This document shows positions 53,640 through 64,000 of a stretch of DNA of 64,000 nucleotides, one piece after another. The notes under the pieces are model-generated. The model was not told the origin of the DNA, ran no database searches, and saw only the letters and a list, made by a program, of their open reading frames with translations. Position numbers and translations under genes: made by a program. Source of the stretch: Paralithodes platypus. Lineage: Eukaryota > Arthropoda > Malacostraca > Decapoda > Lithodidae. The stretch's first letter is position 1. Each line of letters begins with the position of its first letter. The stretch covers positions 40,455,526 to 40,519,525 of the forward strand of contig CM064523.1 in assembly GCA_032716605.1 (NCBI GenBank), given 5' to 3'.

Positions 53640-54629
53640 ACCCTTCGTAACACCCCGAAACTTCAACCTATATGTCTCTGGTTGTAACTCGTACACCCGC
53701 AGAACAGCTTCCTTCAATTCTCATAATCGATGCAAGACTCCAAGGGCAACGCATCATTTTCCTTGAGTCCTTTGCCAACCAACCTACAGGAAACAAGGGC
53801 TGCCCACTTAACCTCGGGCCATTGGTGCTCCCGGCATTTCTTCTTAAAACGCAGGAAAAACTCGGTGACACCGGACTCGTCAAATGCAGGGACTAACTAA
53901 AGAAGGTGCGATAAAGACTGATCAAGACCTCGATTCCCAAAACCGAGACGCTGCCCTGTCGACTCCACCCGAGACTTCTCAAGCTCTATGTCTGCACAGT
54001 ACTTCGTAGCCTCAATCTGAAGCTCAGCCTCACGTATGGCCTTTCTCTCCTCAGCCTGAATCCTAAGCTCAGATTCCCGCTGCTGCTGCTGCTGCCTGAG
54101 CTCAGCCTCATGCTTTCGCTGCTCGAGCTCAGCCTCATGCTTTCGCAGCTCGAGTTTGGCGAGTTCGAGCTGAAACAACATCTCGGAAGACTAACCCTGA
54201 GGAGGGGGTGCTACTATTGGGGACCCACCCCGTGAATCACCTAGAGGCATACCCAACCGCCAGCGGGCATCGGCCTGCGGGAACGTACCCGGTTCCGGAG
54301 CCCGAGGGGGCGCCATGATAGGAGTCGAGTGGAATGGGGGCTGGGCAGAAGGTACCCCAGCTCCCGCTCCACCCGAAGCCCCATGCACCCCACCGAGCAC
54401 CCAGGCAACCAGCTCACCTCTCGACAAACCGCTAGTACCGGACAACCCAAAGACCGTGGCTACACACTGCAGTCCGTACCGGTCTATCCCCGACACCCGA
54501 TCCGCCGACACAGGCTCCTCCAAAAAAAATACGAGCATCCTCCTCATTGTTCACCACCCGAACGCCGTTAGACAACTCCACCTTCTCCACCTCCTCGCCT
54601 GCTTCCCGTACTGTGTCCTCACTGTGCAC
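53640..54629 (-). pseudogene. Gypsy-B2 gag N-terminal and central part
   Basis: Frames at 54629-54432, 54547-54191 and 54181-53897 together cover what is one frame in B1: EDTVREAGEEVEKVELSNGV, NEEDARIF, DRYGLQCVATVFGLSGTSGL, then a Q/E-rich coiled segment and LSHLL. Breaks include an extra A in the A-run near 54522-54530, a stop between 54181 and 54191, and one at about 53897 (TTAGTCCC). Not functional. Confidence 0.85.
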
Positions 54630-54973
54630 TGATCAGTCGTTCGACATAGTGTCCACCGGAAATCCTCAACATTTATAAAAAAAAAAAAGTACCTAAACTC
54701 TCATGTAGCACTATTCACTCAAAAAATGCTTGAAGACAACTCAAGTGCTACACTACGTTGCCAAAAAAATTCCAACGTGTCCAAAATATTCCTCAAAAAC
54801 AAATGTCGACTGCCAAACTGTGAGAAATAACAATCGACCCCCAAACGGTGATTAAAAAAAAAAAAAATCTCCACAAAAAAAATCCTGCAATTATTTCTTA
54901 GTTCACTAAATCCTAGACTAAGGTCGCCATTTGTTATGACGACTAAGATAAGATACTAGGCAAGGTTGCCATT

Positions 54974-57248
54974 TGTTCCGACCGGGACTACGAATAAAAC
55001 AAGGGCACTCAATGATTGGACTAGTAATAGGGCACTATGCAACAACGGTACGCTAGATCCAAACCCTCGAACTTATATGCCGGCGAACAAAACACCTATA
55101 CCCTCCAGGGTTAATCTGCGATAGCGGGGTATCCTTAACTGGGCATAAATGTACTCTACTTCAGGCTAACCTGCACTGGTATAGCCTGATAACAAACAAG
55201 ATGCAAGTTACGTTAAAATGCATAAAAAGGAATCTATGGAAAGATCAATTAAATCACTGCAAGATTTAATACAATAAAAAGATGCTTCAATACAGTTACT
55301 CTAAACAACAATAAACTCTTCACTCCTATCTGAAAGAAAGTGAAGTATAGTCCTACAGCATAGACCTGGAAACTTCTGAAGAAAGTCTGATGCTCATAAG
55401 ATGCTCGTACTGATTTAGAACTATATAAAGGCAGGAGGCAGGACACCACATGTGTAAATCGAATACACTAAAAGATAGGACATATAATGTTAACTGACAC
55501 GAGAATACTATAAATGCGCAACAGTAGCAATGCTCGACACTAAAAGAAGTACTTCCTCATCAACGAAACAGTCTGCTATGGTTGTGCGGGTCAGCAACAA
55601 CCTAGACTAATAAATGCTGTGAATAATAATGCGCACATATCAAAGAGCTTATATTAACACCTTACGAGCGGCCTATGCGGTTTATTTATGTGTACCGCAC
55701 AGCGGGGTGTTTTTAGCCAAAATAGGGCTGTTTACGTGATCATTTTCATGCCTAAATAAGACCCAGAACGTAAAACAAGTACCTATCCCTGAAAGGGCAT
55801 AAACAGAGCTTTCGAATGACACCATAACGATCCTTGTATGATGGATAGTTTTCTTGCAATAACCGTGCAACGCGAGTGCAAAAAGCAGGTAATTCGGTAC
55901 TTTCAGTACATAATTGAGTATGTAGCGAGTGAGAGAGGGAGGAGGGAGCTGAGATTTGTGTCAGTAGGTTCGCCGCGGTGGTCTGGAGCAGTCATACGCT
56001 CGCTAGTCTCCTGCCACCACTTGTCTCTCTCTCTCAGCCACATTACGTGCTGAAATTGCCACTCGACCTATGTCGAGCGCCGCCACATAGTCCAGCTTTA
56101 TTTAACTCGACTTATGTTGCTCGCCGCTAAATAAGGGTTAAATACTAACAAGTGTCTACTCGATTAATAATGTCTAGCTGGGATACTCTAGGTAAGGAAC
56201 TGGGGTTGAGCAAGACAGGCTCGTAGCCTAGCGATGTCCTTAAGACTGCGTCCTTTAAGTTACGTTAATGGACTAGGGGCTCTCTCGATAGATCCAGATC
56301 ACAAGTATCTGGTTCTATCCTGGCGACCCTCTAAAGACAAGCAAAGAGGCAGCAAAGTGTGGAACTGGTACAGGCCAAAACCCTCAGTCAACACAATGCT
56401 GCACTCGCAAAGGACACAACCGAAAAGACAACCCAGGCTACCAACGGACCGGTCGAAGTCGTGTAGGTATAAGCAAACCGTACACACATCGGAGACAACG
56501 ACTACAGTTACCTTATCCCAGTCTAGCATTAAATAAAAGAGCAGAAACACTAAATCAATAATGGAGACACACAAAGTTCTTAACCTATACTAACTAAGAA
56601 CCCTCAAACCTATTCTAAGTACATGTAAATATCTCTGAGGACGGCGCATGCAATACAATGGGCCGGCTATGAAAATCGTATACAGAACCCAAGGGGAGTG
56701 TTATGCAGTTAATAAAGGTTAGAATGTGGAAAGAGATAATCGAGTGAGAGAAACAGTGATAAAGGTGGTGATCGGGAGAGAGTATGCAAAGGGATGTTAG
56801 AAGCACGCGCGCCAAGCCTGTCCTGACGAGGACAGCTCCTGGGGATCCTCATGGATGAGGTAAGTTACACAGGAGACCGCAAAGGCGCGATGGTCGGCCA
56901 ATCACGGGCCGAGACGTCACAAGACAGCAGGCGTCATAGGACACAGCCAGACACGCCGTCCAATGGCGAGCGAGAGGCAGGAATGCACCCGTACATACAG
57001 ACACTTACTACCTCTTCGCTCTGAAAGTCTTTCTCATTCACACGCTGGTACTATTATCACTACTGTTGATATAAAATATAACCCATTGTCACAGACGAAA
57101 ACAAAGACCACCACTGGACTGTCTGTGACAATGCGATTACTAGGAAAGAAAGAACAACATTCTCTGATAACTGTAGCCCATTTCGATGTCCCTGGCGAGC
57201 GCTAGTGGCCAACGAGAGGCGATTCTGCCAACGCTGGTAGACGTCACA
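54974..57248 (-). repeat. Gypsy-B LTR-mid, shared by B2 (5') and B1 (3'), with MITE
   Basis: Begins TGTTCCGACCGGG and ends ACGTCACA on the plus strand. 2275 bp including MITE copy 5. It faces the gag of B2 on one side and the RNase H end plus polypurine tract of B1 on the other, so it serves both internal regions. Near-identical to LTR-left outside the MITE sites. Confidence 0.95.
55658..56137 (-). mobile_element. TTAA-480 MITE copy 5, in LTR-mid
   Basis: 480 bp between TTAA at 55654-55657 and 56138-56141. The empty site GCTTATATTAAATACTAAC is intact in LTR-left (about 47514-47532) and LTR-right (about 63799-63817). Confidence 0.95.
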
Positions 57249-57655
57249 CCCCGCCCAAGATATGGGACGCTCAACATTAGGCGAGCACCATATCTGACAA
57301 GGCAGAATGCCGACAAGACCCGCCACACCTAGCCACTCCACCAGAAATGAAATGCAAAGCTCAATCTTAAATAAAACAACATATTAGCATAAAGAAAATC
57401 TTACAACCCCTCCCAAACACAATAGTATAATTTAGCCTGCTATGCTCCCTGAGCGAGCTTCACAGAGCCCAGCCTACTAAGTGAAAGACAGGTTCAACTT
57501 AGGACTTTAGCTATAACATTGGCAACTTACAATTAACTATCAAAAAGAAAGAGTTTTTATGTGATTTTTGATTTAATTTTAATGTTGTTTTTGACGGCTG
57601 CTCTACAGGGGCAAGCCTGGTTTTTCTCCACTCAAACCCACACACCTGTGGTGAT

Positions 57656-59108
57656 CTACGCCGGATCCTCCACCCTCGACAAACAGTCTGCAATCACATT
57701 CTCACAACCGGCAATATGGCGAATGTCTAGATTGTATTCTTGCAACATGAGTGACCAACGTGTCAGCCTCATATTCCGGTTGTGGAATTGGTTCAGAAAT
57801 TTAAGAGGGTGGTGGTCGGTGTAAATCACCACGACTGGCCCGTAGGCAGGAACATATACTTCAAAGTGCCTGAGCGCCAACACTATTGCCAGCAGTTCTT
57901 TCTCCACCACAGAGTAGTTTTTCTGAGCGGAATTAAACTTCTTGGAAAAGAAACTGACTGGATGCTCCAAACCTTCCTCGTCTGTTTGCATTAAGACGGC
58001 ACCAGCCCCTACACCGCTGGCATCTGTTGCCAGCTGGAACGGTCTTTCAAAGTCAGGGGCCCTGAGGATTGGGTGAGTGCATAGTAGGTGCTTGACCAGC
58101 GAAAAAGCCCTTTCACACTCAGGTGCCCACTTGAACTTTTTCTCTTTTGCTAGCAAATCTGTCAGGGGAGCTAACACAGTAGAATAACCCCGAATGAAGC
58201 GGCGATAGTAACCGATCATGCCCAAAAATCTCATGATCTGCCGCTTGGTGGACGGCCTGGGGAACTGGTTAATAGCCTGTATCTTGTTTTGGGGGGGGCA
58301 CACCTGGCCTAACCCGACCACAAACCCAAGATACTGCACAGTTGCCCGGACAAAGTCGCACTTGCCCAGATTGACCACCAAGCTGGCCTCACTGAGCTTC
58401 CGAAACAAGGCTTCTATGTGCTCACAGTGACTCTCAAAGTTGTCATCGTAGATTATAACATCATCTAGGTAGACAGTGCAGTTAGGGATGTCAGCTACTA
58501 ACTCATTCATAAGACTCTGGAAGGTTGCTGGGGCATTTTTAAGGCCATACGGCATCACATTGCAACGGTAGGTGTTCCCATCAACCACAAACCCGCATAC
58601 CCCCTTCGCCCGCTCAGACAAGGGCACCTGCCAGTAGCCTTTCACTAGGTCTACCTTAGTTAGAAACTGTGCCTTACCAATCTTGTCTACACTATCGTCA
58701 ACACGGGGAAGGGGATAAGCATTGGTGGGAGTCAACCCGTTCAATCTCCGAAAGTCAATGCAGAAGCGAACCTTCCCGTCAGGCTTGGGCTGCAGAGTGA
58801 CAGGAGATGTCCACCTAACTGCCCCCTTCTCAATCAGCCCCCGTTCCAACATACTCTAACTCCGCTCTGAGGGCTGGGCGTTTAATGGGTGGAATTCTGT
58901 AGGGTACTGATTTAAAGGGGGGGTGATCTCCCACGTCCACGTCATGCACCACTCGAGTTGTGAGGCCTGGATGCTCTGCAAACACAGTGGGGTATGAAGC
59001 AAACAGGCGCTGCACGGCTGCACGCTGTTGCTCAGGCAGGTGCACTAGAGCATCGTCAGCCACCTGTCTGGAGTTCCGCAGAGAACATGACCAGCAGAGA
59101 CATGACAC
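57656..59108 (-). pseudogene. Gypsy-B1 RT and RNase H, one 2-base deletion
   Basis: 59108-58830 covers the RT N-terminus (PYRIPPIKRPALRAELEY) and 58852-57656 (398 codons) the rest: TSPVTLQPKPDGKVRFCIDF, VDLVKGYWQVPL, VYLDDVIIYDD, FLGMIGYYRRFIRGYS, TDASGVGAGAVL, VEKELLAIVLALRHF, YTDHHPLKFL. The frames are separated because plus strand CAACATATACTC of B2 reads CAACATACTC here. RT and RNase H catalytic residues are intact, and FRRL and RRFIRG keep the usual Arg residues that B2 has lost. Confidence 0.92.
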
Positions 59109-61177
59109 TCCCAGTTATCCTCCACCTGGGCTTCACTGTCCCTCACTCCTTCTCCTCCATGACCGCTGCAGGTCAACACAGGGACAGCGAGAGGCTCAGG
59201 GGGGCGCCTCACAAACTCTTTCACCAGATTCACATGGCACAGCTGATTCTTTTTACGCCTATCTGGAGTAGCCACAAGATAGTCTAGGTCAGAGATCTTT
59301 TTTACCACCTTATAAGGACCAGCGTACTTGGCAGACAACGGATGACCTGGCAGAGGTAACAGAATCAACACCTCCTGCCCCACCTTAAACTCCCGGAGTT
59401 TTGTCTTCTCATCGTACCTGTCCTTCATAAGTGCTTGCGACCCTACCAAATTCCTACCTGCCAACTCTAGGCTTCTCAGCATTCTCTCTCTACTCTCGAG
59501 GACATACTTTAACATGGAACATGGTTTTGCTGTGCCCTCCCAGATTTCTCTAACCATGTTGAGGGGGCCTCTGACCTGATGTCCGAAAACTAACTCATTG
59601 GGACTGAACCCTAGGCTTTCACCAGGTACCTCCCGAGCAGCGAATAATACATAGGGCAACCCAAGATCCCAATCCTTGCCATTCTCAACACAGTAACAAC
59701 GCAGCATGCTTTTCAGAGTCGAGTGCCACCTCTCCAACACCCCTTGACTCTCTGGGTGATAGGCTGAAGAGACAACTGTACTGATACCGTGCTGCTGCAT
59801 GGTCTGTTTGAAAAGGTTAGAAGTAAAGTTGGACCCTTGGTCTGACTGCAATTCCTGCGGGTACCCGTACCTAGAACAGTACAATAGCAAGTTACGAACA
59901 ACAGTCTTAGCAGTACCATTTCGCATGGGGTATGCATCCGGATAACGAGTGGCAACATCCATGATTGTGAGGAGGAACTTGTTGCCTGCACTAGTAGGGG
60001 GTAGAGGGCCAACCATGTCGATTATAACCTTACTGAATGGTGGCCCGATTACAGGAATAGGGTGTAACGGAGCCTTGGGAATACACTGCTTTGGTTTACC
60101 TACTGTCTGGCAGGTACTGCACATTGCCACCCATGACGCCACATGTGCCTTCATACCTGGCCACCAAAACAATTTCGCCAATGCTGCTACCGTCTTACGT
60201 ACACCCAAATGCCCTGCCAACGGTACATCATGCGCCAACCTCAGTAGGCTATCACGGCACACACTAGGCACTACCAACTGGTCAACCACTCTCGACCCAC
60301 CCTCCCAACTCCGTCTGGGATCTAGAAAACGCCTGTACAATATGCCCTCCACACGAAAGAAGTCCCCCGGCTTTGCATCCCCGTCCTCATCAAGTTCAAT
60401 CGCACCGTTACTACACTTCTGAAGCTCAGGATCATCTATCTGCAGCCGACAGATATCCGAAGGAGCCAATCTATCTAAGTGCTCCCGGAGCAACTTATGG
60501 CCTCCCCCGATACTGGACTGTTCGATCCTATCTTGCTTAAGTGTGTAACGTTGCTGTCTCGGAGTTTTCTCACGCCCTACCTCCTCACCAAGTGTGACAG
60601 GTTCTGGGGCCACTCCGGACCTAAACATTGGTGCTAATACTGAGTCGCCAAGAAGAGCCGCTGGATCAAAACTCACAAAACTTCTCCCAACTTTAGCTTT
60701 CTCCTTCCGACCGTTCCTCCGCTGGTCTAGAGACTGAGGAATAGGCTGTGACACCTTAGATGCACGAGATCGGGTGACAACACACGCCATCTGCTGTAAT
60801 TGACACCTCTCAACCAACTCCTGCCCCTCCCTACTCACGTCGGCCGCCCTCTCGGCAACGACTAAGGGTGGAACCTCAGAAGTAGGCACCGCAAAGTCGT
60901 TGCCGAGAAGAAGGTCGACGCCCTCTACTGGCAGTTTCTCTACGATTCCAACATCTATCTCTCGTGTCACACCATCAACCTCCAGCTCCACTCGAACCAA
61001 CGGGTATGACCGTGTAGCATTAATACCCTGCACCACAACTACCCGTGCCGCGTTTATAGGTTGGCCTGTAAAGTTTTTCATCAGAGTCTGGGATGCACCT
61101 GTATCACGCAACAACTCCAACCCATGCTTGCAACCAGCCCAACTCACGCAGCCCAACTCTATGGTCGCAAAAAGCAT
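59045..61177 (-). pseudogene. Gypsy-B1 protease-integrase ORF
   Basis: 710 codons: protease (LLRDTGASQTLMKNFTGQPI, VEGVDLLLGNDFAVPT), a linker of about 200 residues, HHCC zinc finger (RLAHDVPLAGHLGVRKTVAA ... CSTCQTVGK), integrase core (VIIDMVGPLPP, QSDQGSNF, HPESQGVLERWHS) and GPY/F-type module (KYAGPYKVVKKISDLDYLV). This shows the zinc finger joined to the core in one frame, upstream of RT. The frame ends after EDNWECHVSAGHV, where a local change (plus strand near 59080-59095) differs from B2, which stays open into RT. Confidence 0.92.
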
Positions 61178-61366
61178 CGTGGACAGGTTTCGAGCCTTCC
61201 GGACACTCCTTCACTGGCTGTGCCCCCGCATCTGACATATCACCCCGGGTAAACGCAGAAGACCTCAGAGACACCCCAATGTTGCTAGCCAAAGACACGA
61301 CTGCTGCAGGTTGGTTACTAGGGCAGGAACGTGCAAAATGCCCCTTTTTATGACACTTAAAACACT

Positions 61367-62797
61367 CTACTTCACCCTTGGACTTCCCCTGAGGTGGGGA
61401 AGGGCCCTGACCTTTCTTAAACGGGACGGTTTTTGGTTTGTGATCAAAATTAGTATCATTGCTCTTACTTTTGTTATTAAATGTTGCATCACTGACTCGG
61501 GGGGTGGAGTGTTGCGCCCCTTGTTAACTGCATCGGTCCGTTGTGCAGACCCGCACCCACGAATCAGCGATAATCTCAGGTCAGCCAACTCAGCTGCCTC
61601 TTGTAGAGTTTTAGGATGTTTCTCTTTGAGGTTCAAAGTCAGGTCGCCGCCTGTGCATTTAAAAAATTGCTCTAGAAGGAATAACTGCTCAAGCTCTTCG
61701 AACGTCGTCACCTTCTCTGACCTCAGCCAATTTCTCAAAGCATCAGACAGTTCCCGGGCATGTTCTAGAAAAGTGCACTCACGACCCTTCGTAACACCCC
61801 GAAACTTCAACCTATATGTCTCTTGTTGTAACTCGTACGCTCGCAGAAGAGCTTCCTTCAATACCTCATAATCGATGCAAGACTCCAAGGGCAACGCATC
61901 ATATGCCTTGAGTCCTTTGCCAACCAACCTAGAGGAAACAAGGGCTGCCCACTTAACCTCGGGCCATTGGTGCTCCCGGCACTTCTTCTCAAAACGCAGG
62001 AAAAACTCGGTGACACCCGACTCGTCAAATGCAGGGACTAACTTAAGAAGGTGCGATAAAGACTGATCAAGACCTCGATTCCCAGAACCGAGACGCTGCC
62101 CTGTCGACTCCACCCGAGACTTCTCAAGCTCTATGTCTGCACAGTACTTCGTAGCCTCAACCTGAAGCTCAGCCTCACGTATGGCCTTTCTCTCCTCAGC
62201 CTGAATCCTAAGCTCAGATTCCCGCTGCTGCTGCTGCTGCCTGAGCTCAGCCTCATGCTCATACTTTCGTTGCTCGAGCTCAGCCTCATGCTTTCGCTGC
62301 TCGAGTTTGGCGAGTTCGAGCTGAAACAACATCTCGGAAGACAAACCCTGAGGAGGGGGTGCTACTATTGGGGACCCACCCCGTGAATCACCTAGAGGCA
62401 TACCCAACCGCCAGCGGGCATCGGCCTGCGGGAACGTACCCGGTTCCGGAGCCCGAGGGGGCCCCATGATAGGAGTCGAGTGGAATGGGGGCTGGGCAGA
62501 AGGTGCCCCAGCTCCCGCTCCACCCGAAGCCCCATGCACCCCACCGAGCACCCAGGCAACCAGCTCACCTCTCGACAAACCGCTAGTACCGGACAACCCT
62601 AAGACCGTGGCTACACACTGCAGTCCGTACCGGTCTAGCCCCGACACCCGATCCGCCGACACAGGCTCCTCCAAAAAAATACGAGCATCCTCCTCATTGT
62701 TCACCACCCGAACGCCGTTAGACAACTCCACCTTCTCCACCTCCTCGCCTGCTTCCCGTACTGTGTCCTCACTGTGCACTGATCTGTCGTTCGACAT
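61367..62797 (-). pseudogene. Gypsy-B1 gag, frameshifted before the zinc knuckle
   Basis: The ATG at 62797 starts MSNDRSVHSEDTVREAGEEV. About 440 codons of gag follow: ARIFLEEPVSADRVSGLDRY, a long coiled segment with EAELEQRK repeats, LSHLLKLVPAFDESGVTEFF, LVGKGLKAYDALPLESCIDY (the sequence entered by the MITE in Gypsy-A), TKGRECTFLEHARELSDALR. The frame shifts near 61500, where B1 has six G and B2 seven, so the CCHC knuckle (about 61330-61370) is in another frame. The best-preserved gag N-terminus in the window. Confidence 0.9.
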
Positions 62798-63070
62798 AGT
62801 GTCCACCGGAAATCCTCAACGTTTATAAAAAAAAAAAAGTACCTAAACTCTCATGTAGCACTATTCACTCAAAAAATGCTTGAAGACAACTCAAGTGCTA
62901 TACTACGTTGCCAAAAAAAAATTCAACGTGTCCAAAATATTCCTCAAAAACAAATGTCCACTGCCAAACTGTGAGAAATAACAATCGACCCCCAAACGGT
63001 GATTAAAAAAAAAAAAATCTCCACAAAAAAAATCCTGCAATTATTTCTTAGTTCACTAAATCCTAGACTA

Positions 63071-63123
63071 AGGTCGCCATTTGTTATGACGACTAAGATA
63101 AGATACTAGGCAAGGTCGCCATT
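63071..63123 (-). promoter_or_regulatory. Doubled LTR-PBS junction of Gypsy-B1
   Basis: On the minus strand GTCGTAACA|AATGGCGACCTTG marks the LTR end and PBS (63124 downward). About 40 bases inside, GTCATAACAAATGGCGACCTT recurs (63071-63090). The same doublet is at about 54922-54973 in B2. One of the two may act as primer binding site and the other be a tandem duplicate. Confidence 0.7.
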
Positions 63124-64000
63124 TGTTACGACCGGGACTACGAATAAAACAAGGGCACTCAATGATTGGACTAGTAATAGGGCACTATGCAACAACGGTA
63201 CGCTAGATCCAAACCCTCGAACTTATATGCCGGCGAACAAAACACCTATACCCTCCAGGGTTAATCTGCAATAGCGGGGTATCCTTAACTGGGCATAAAT
63301 GTACTCTACTTCAGGCTAACCTGCACTGGTATAGCCTGATAACAAACAAGATGCAAGTTACGTTAAAATGCATAAAAAGGAATCTATGGAAAGATCAATT
63401 AAATCACTGCAAGATTTAATACAATAAAAAGATGCTTCAATACAGTTACTCTAAACAACAATAAACTCTTCACTCCTATCTGAAAGAAAGTGAAGTATAG
63501 TCCTACAGCATAGACCTGGAAACTTCTGAAGAAAGTCTGATGCTCATAAGATGCTCGTACTGATTTAGAACTATATAAAGGCAGGAGGCAGGACACCACA
63601 CGTGTAAATCGAATACACTAAAAGATAGGACATATAATGTTAACTGACACGAGAATACTATAAATGCGCAACGGTAGCAATGCTCGACACTAAAAGAAGT
63701 ACTTCCTCATCAATGAAACAGTCTGCTATGGTTGTGCGGCTCAGCAACAACCTAGACTAATAAATGCTGTGAATAATAATGCGCACATATCAAAGAGCTT
63801 ATATTAAATACTAACAAGTGTCTACTCGATTAATAATGTCTAGCTGGGATACTCTAGGTAAGGAACTGGGGTTGAGCAAGACAGGCTCGTAGCCTAGCGA
63901 TGTCCTTAAGACTGCATCCTTTAAGTTACGTTAATTGACTAGGGGGCTCTCTCGATATATCCAGATCACAAGTATCTGGTTCTATCCTGGCGACCCTCTA
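63124..64000 (-). repeat. Gypsy-B LTR-right (5' LTR of B1), cut by window end
   Basis: Starts TGTTACGACCGGGACTACG and matches LTR-left and LTR-mid to the window edge. Both MITE target sites (near 63808 and 63908) are empty here. Confidence 0.95.

Larger units (their letters stand above)
49108..54973 (-). mobile_element. Gypsy-B2 internal region
   Basis: From the 5' side (high coordinate): PBS region at about 54910-54973, gag (54629 to about 53000), protease, integrase zinc finger, then an uninterrupted integrase-RT-RNase H ORF (51940-49514), about 0.4 kb of untranslated sequence and the polypurine tract (plus strand CCCCGCCCAAGAT, 49108-49120). Lesions are few and mainly single-base. Confidence 0.9.
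57249..63123 (-). mobile_element. Gypsy-B1 internal region
   Basis: From the 5' side: a doubled PBS-like junction (63071-63123), gag (62797-61104), protease plus integrase (61177-59045), RT plus RNase H (59108-57656), untranslated 3' region, polypurine tract (about 57249-57261). Same unusual order as B2. Breaks are small: a G-run change in gag near 61500, about 59045-59108, and a 2-base loss near 58852. Confidence 0.9.

Overview
This is eukaryotic DNA built almost wholly from transposable elements and simple repeats. I find no host gene, rRNA gene, functional tRNA gene, operon or CRISPR array. LINE families, PIF/Harbinger with introns, TTAA-targeting (piggyBac-like) elements, Ty3/gypsy LTR elements, a tRNA-derived SINE and long (GA)n, (TA)n and CT-rich tracts together suggest an arthropod, quite possibly a decapod crustacean. 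The species is inference; no database search was possible.

Layout. 0.66-6.65 kb: a LINE family I call LINE-alpha (endonuclease plus reverse transcriptase in one ORF), with one copy (2.93-6.09 kb, minus) inserted into another (plus). 7.37-10.0 kb: a short retroposon with a 12-bp target duplication, then a 2.43-kb TTAA-flanked DNA transposon carrying a 171-bp satellite array. 11.3-15.66 kb: an old CR1-like LINE (minus) interrupted by a LINE-alpha fragment, a tRNA-derived SINE and a 1.28-kb segment with an 18-bp minisatellite. 16.2-33.6 kb: nested PIF/Harbinger territory. The inner element (16499-23205) carries both expected genes, a four-exon MADF/Myb-like protein (plus) and a two-exon DDE transposase (minus), convergent and each with a TATA box. 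The outer, decayed element was entered by an 8.5-kb LTR retrotransposon (Gypsy-A). 33.66-42.0 kb: more LINE-alpha, an RTE-like fragment and a CR1-like LINE with a 690-codon RT ORF. 42.68-43.66 kb: two head-to-head 480-bp TTAA MITEs. 43.7-46.8 kb: Gypsy-C, with the usual RT-RNase H-integrase order. 46.84-64 kb: two copies (B2, B1) of the Gypsy-A family in a tandem array of three LTRs and two internal regions, running off the window.

Most notable: the Gypsy-A/B family has pol order protease-integrase-RT-RNase H, that is, integrase before RT, within one 808-codon ORF at 49514-51940. This is the Ty1/copia order in an element whose RT, RNase H and GPY/F-type integrase are gypsy-like (a Gmr1-like arrangement). 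The adjacent Gypsy-C is an internal control with the conventional order. Second, five copies of a MITE, each 480 bp, sit between TTAA duplications, and the paralogous LTR and gag sequences in the same window supply empty or corresponding sites for three of them.

Almost every coding region is broken by stops, frameshifts or deletions. I describe the breaks and do not repair them.
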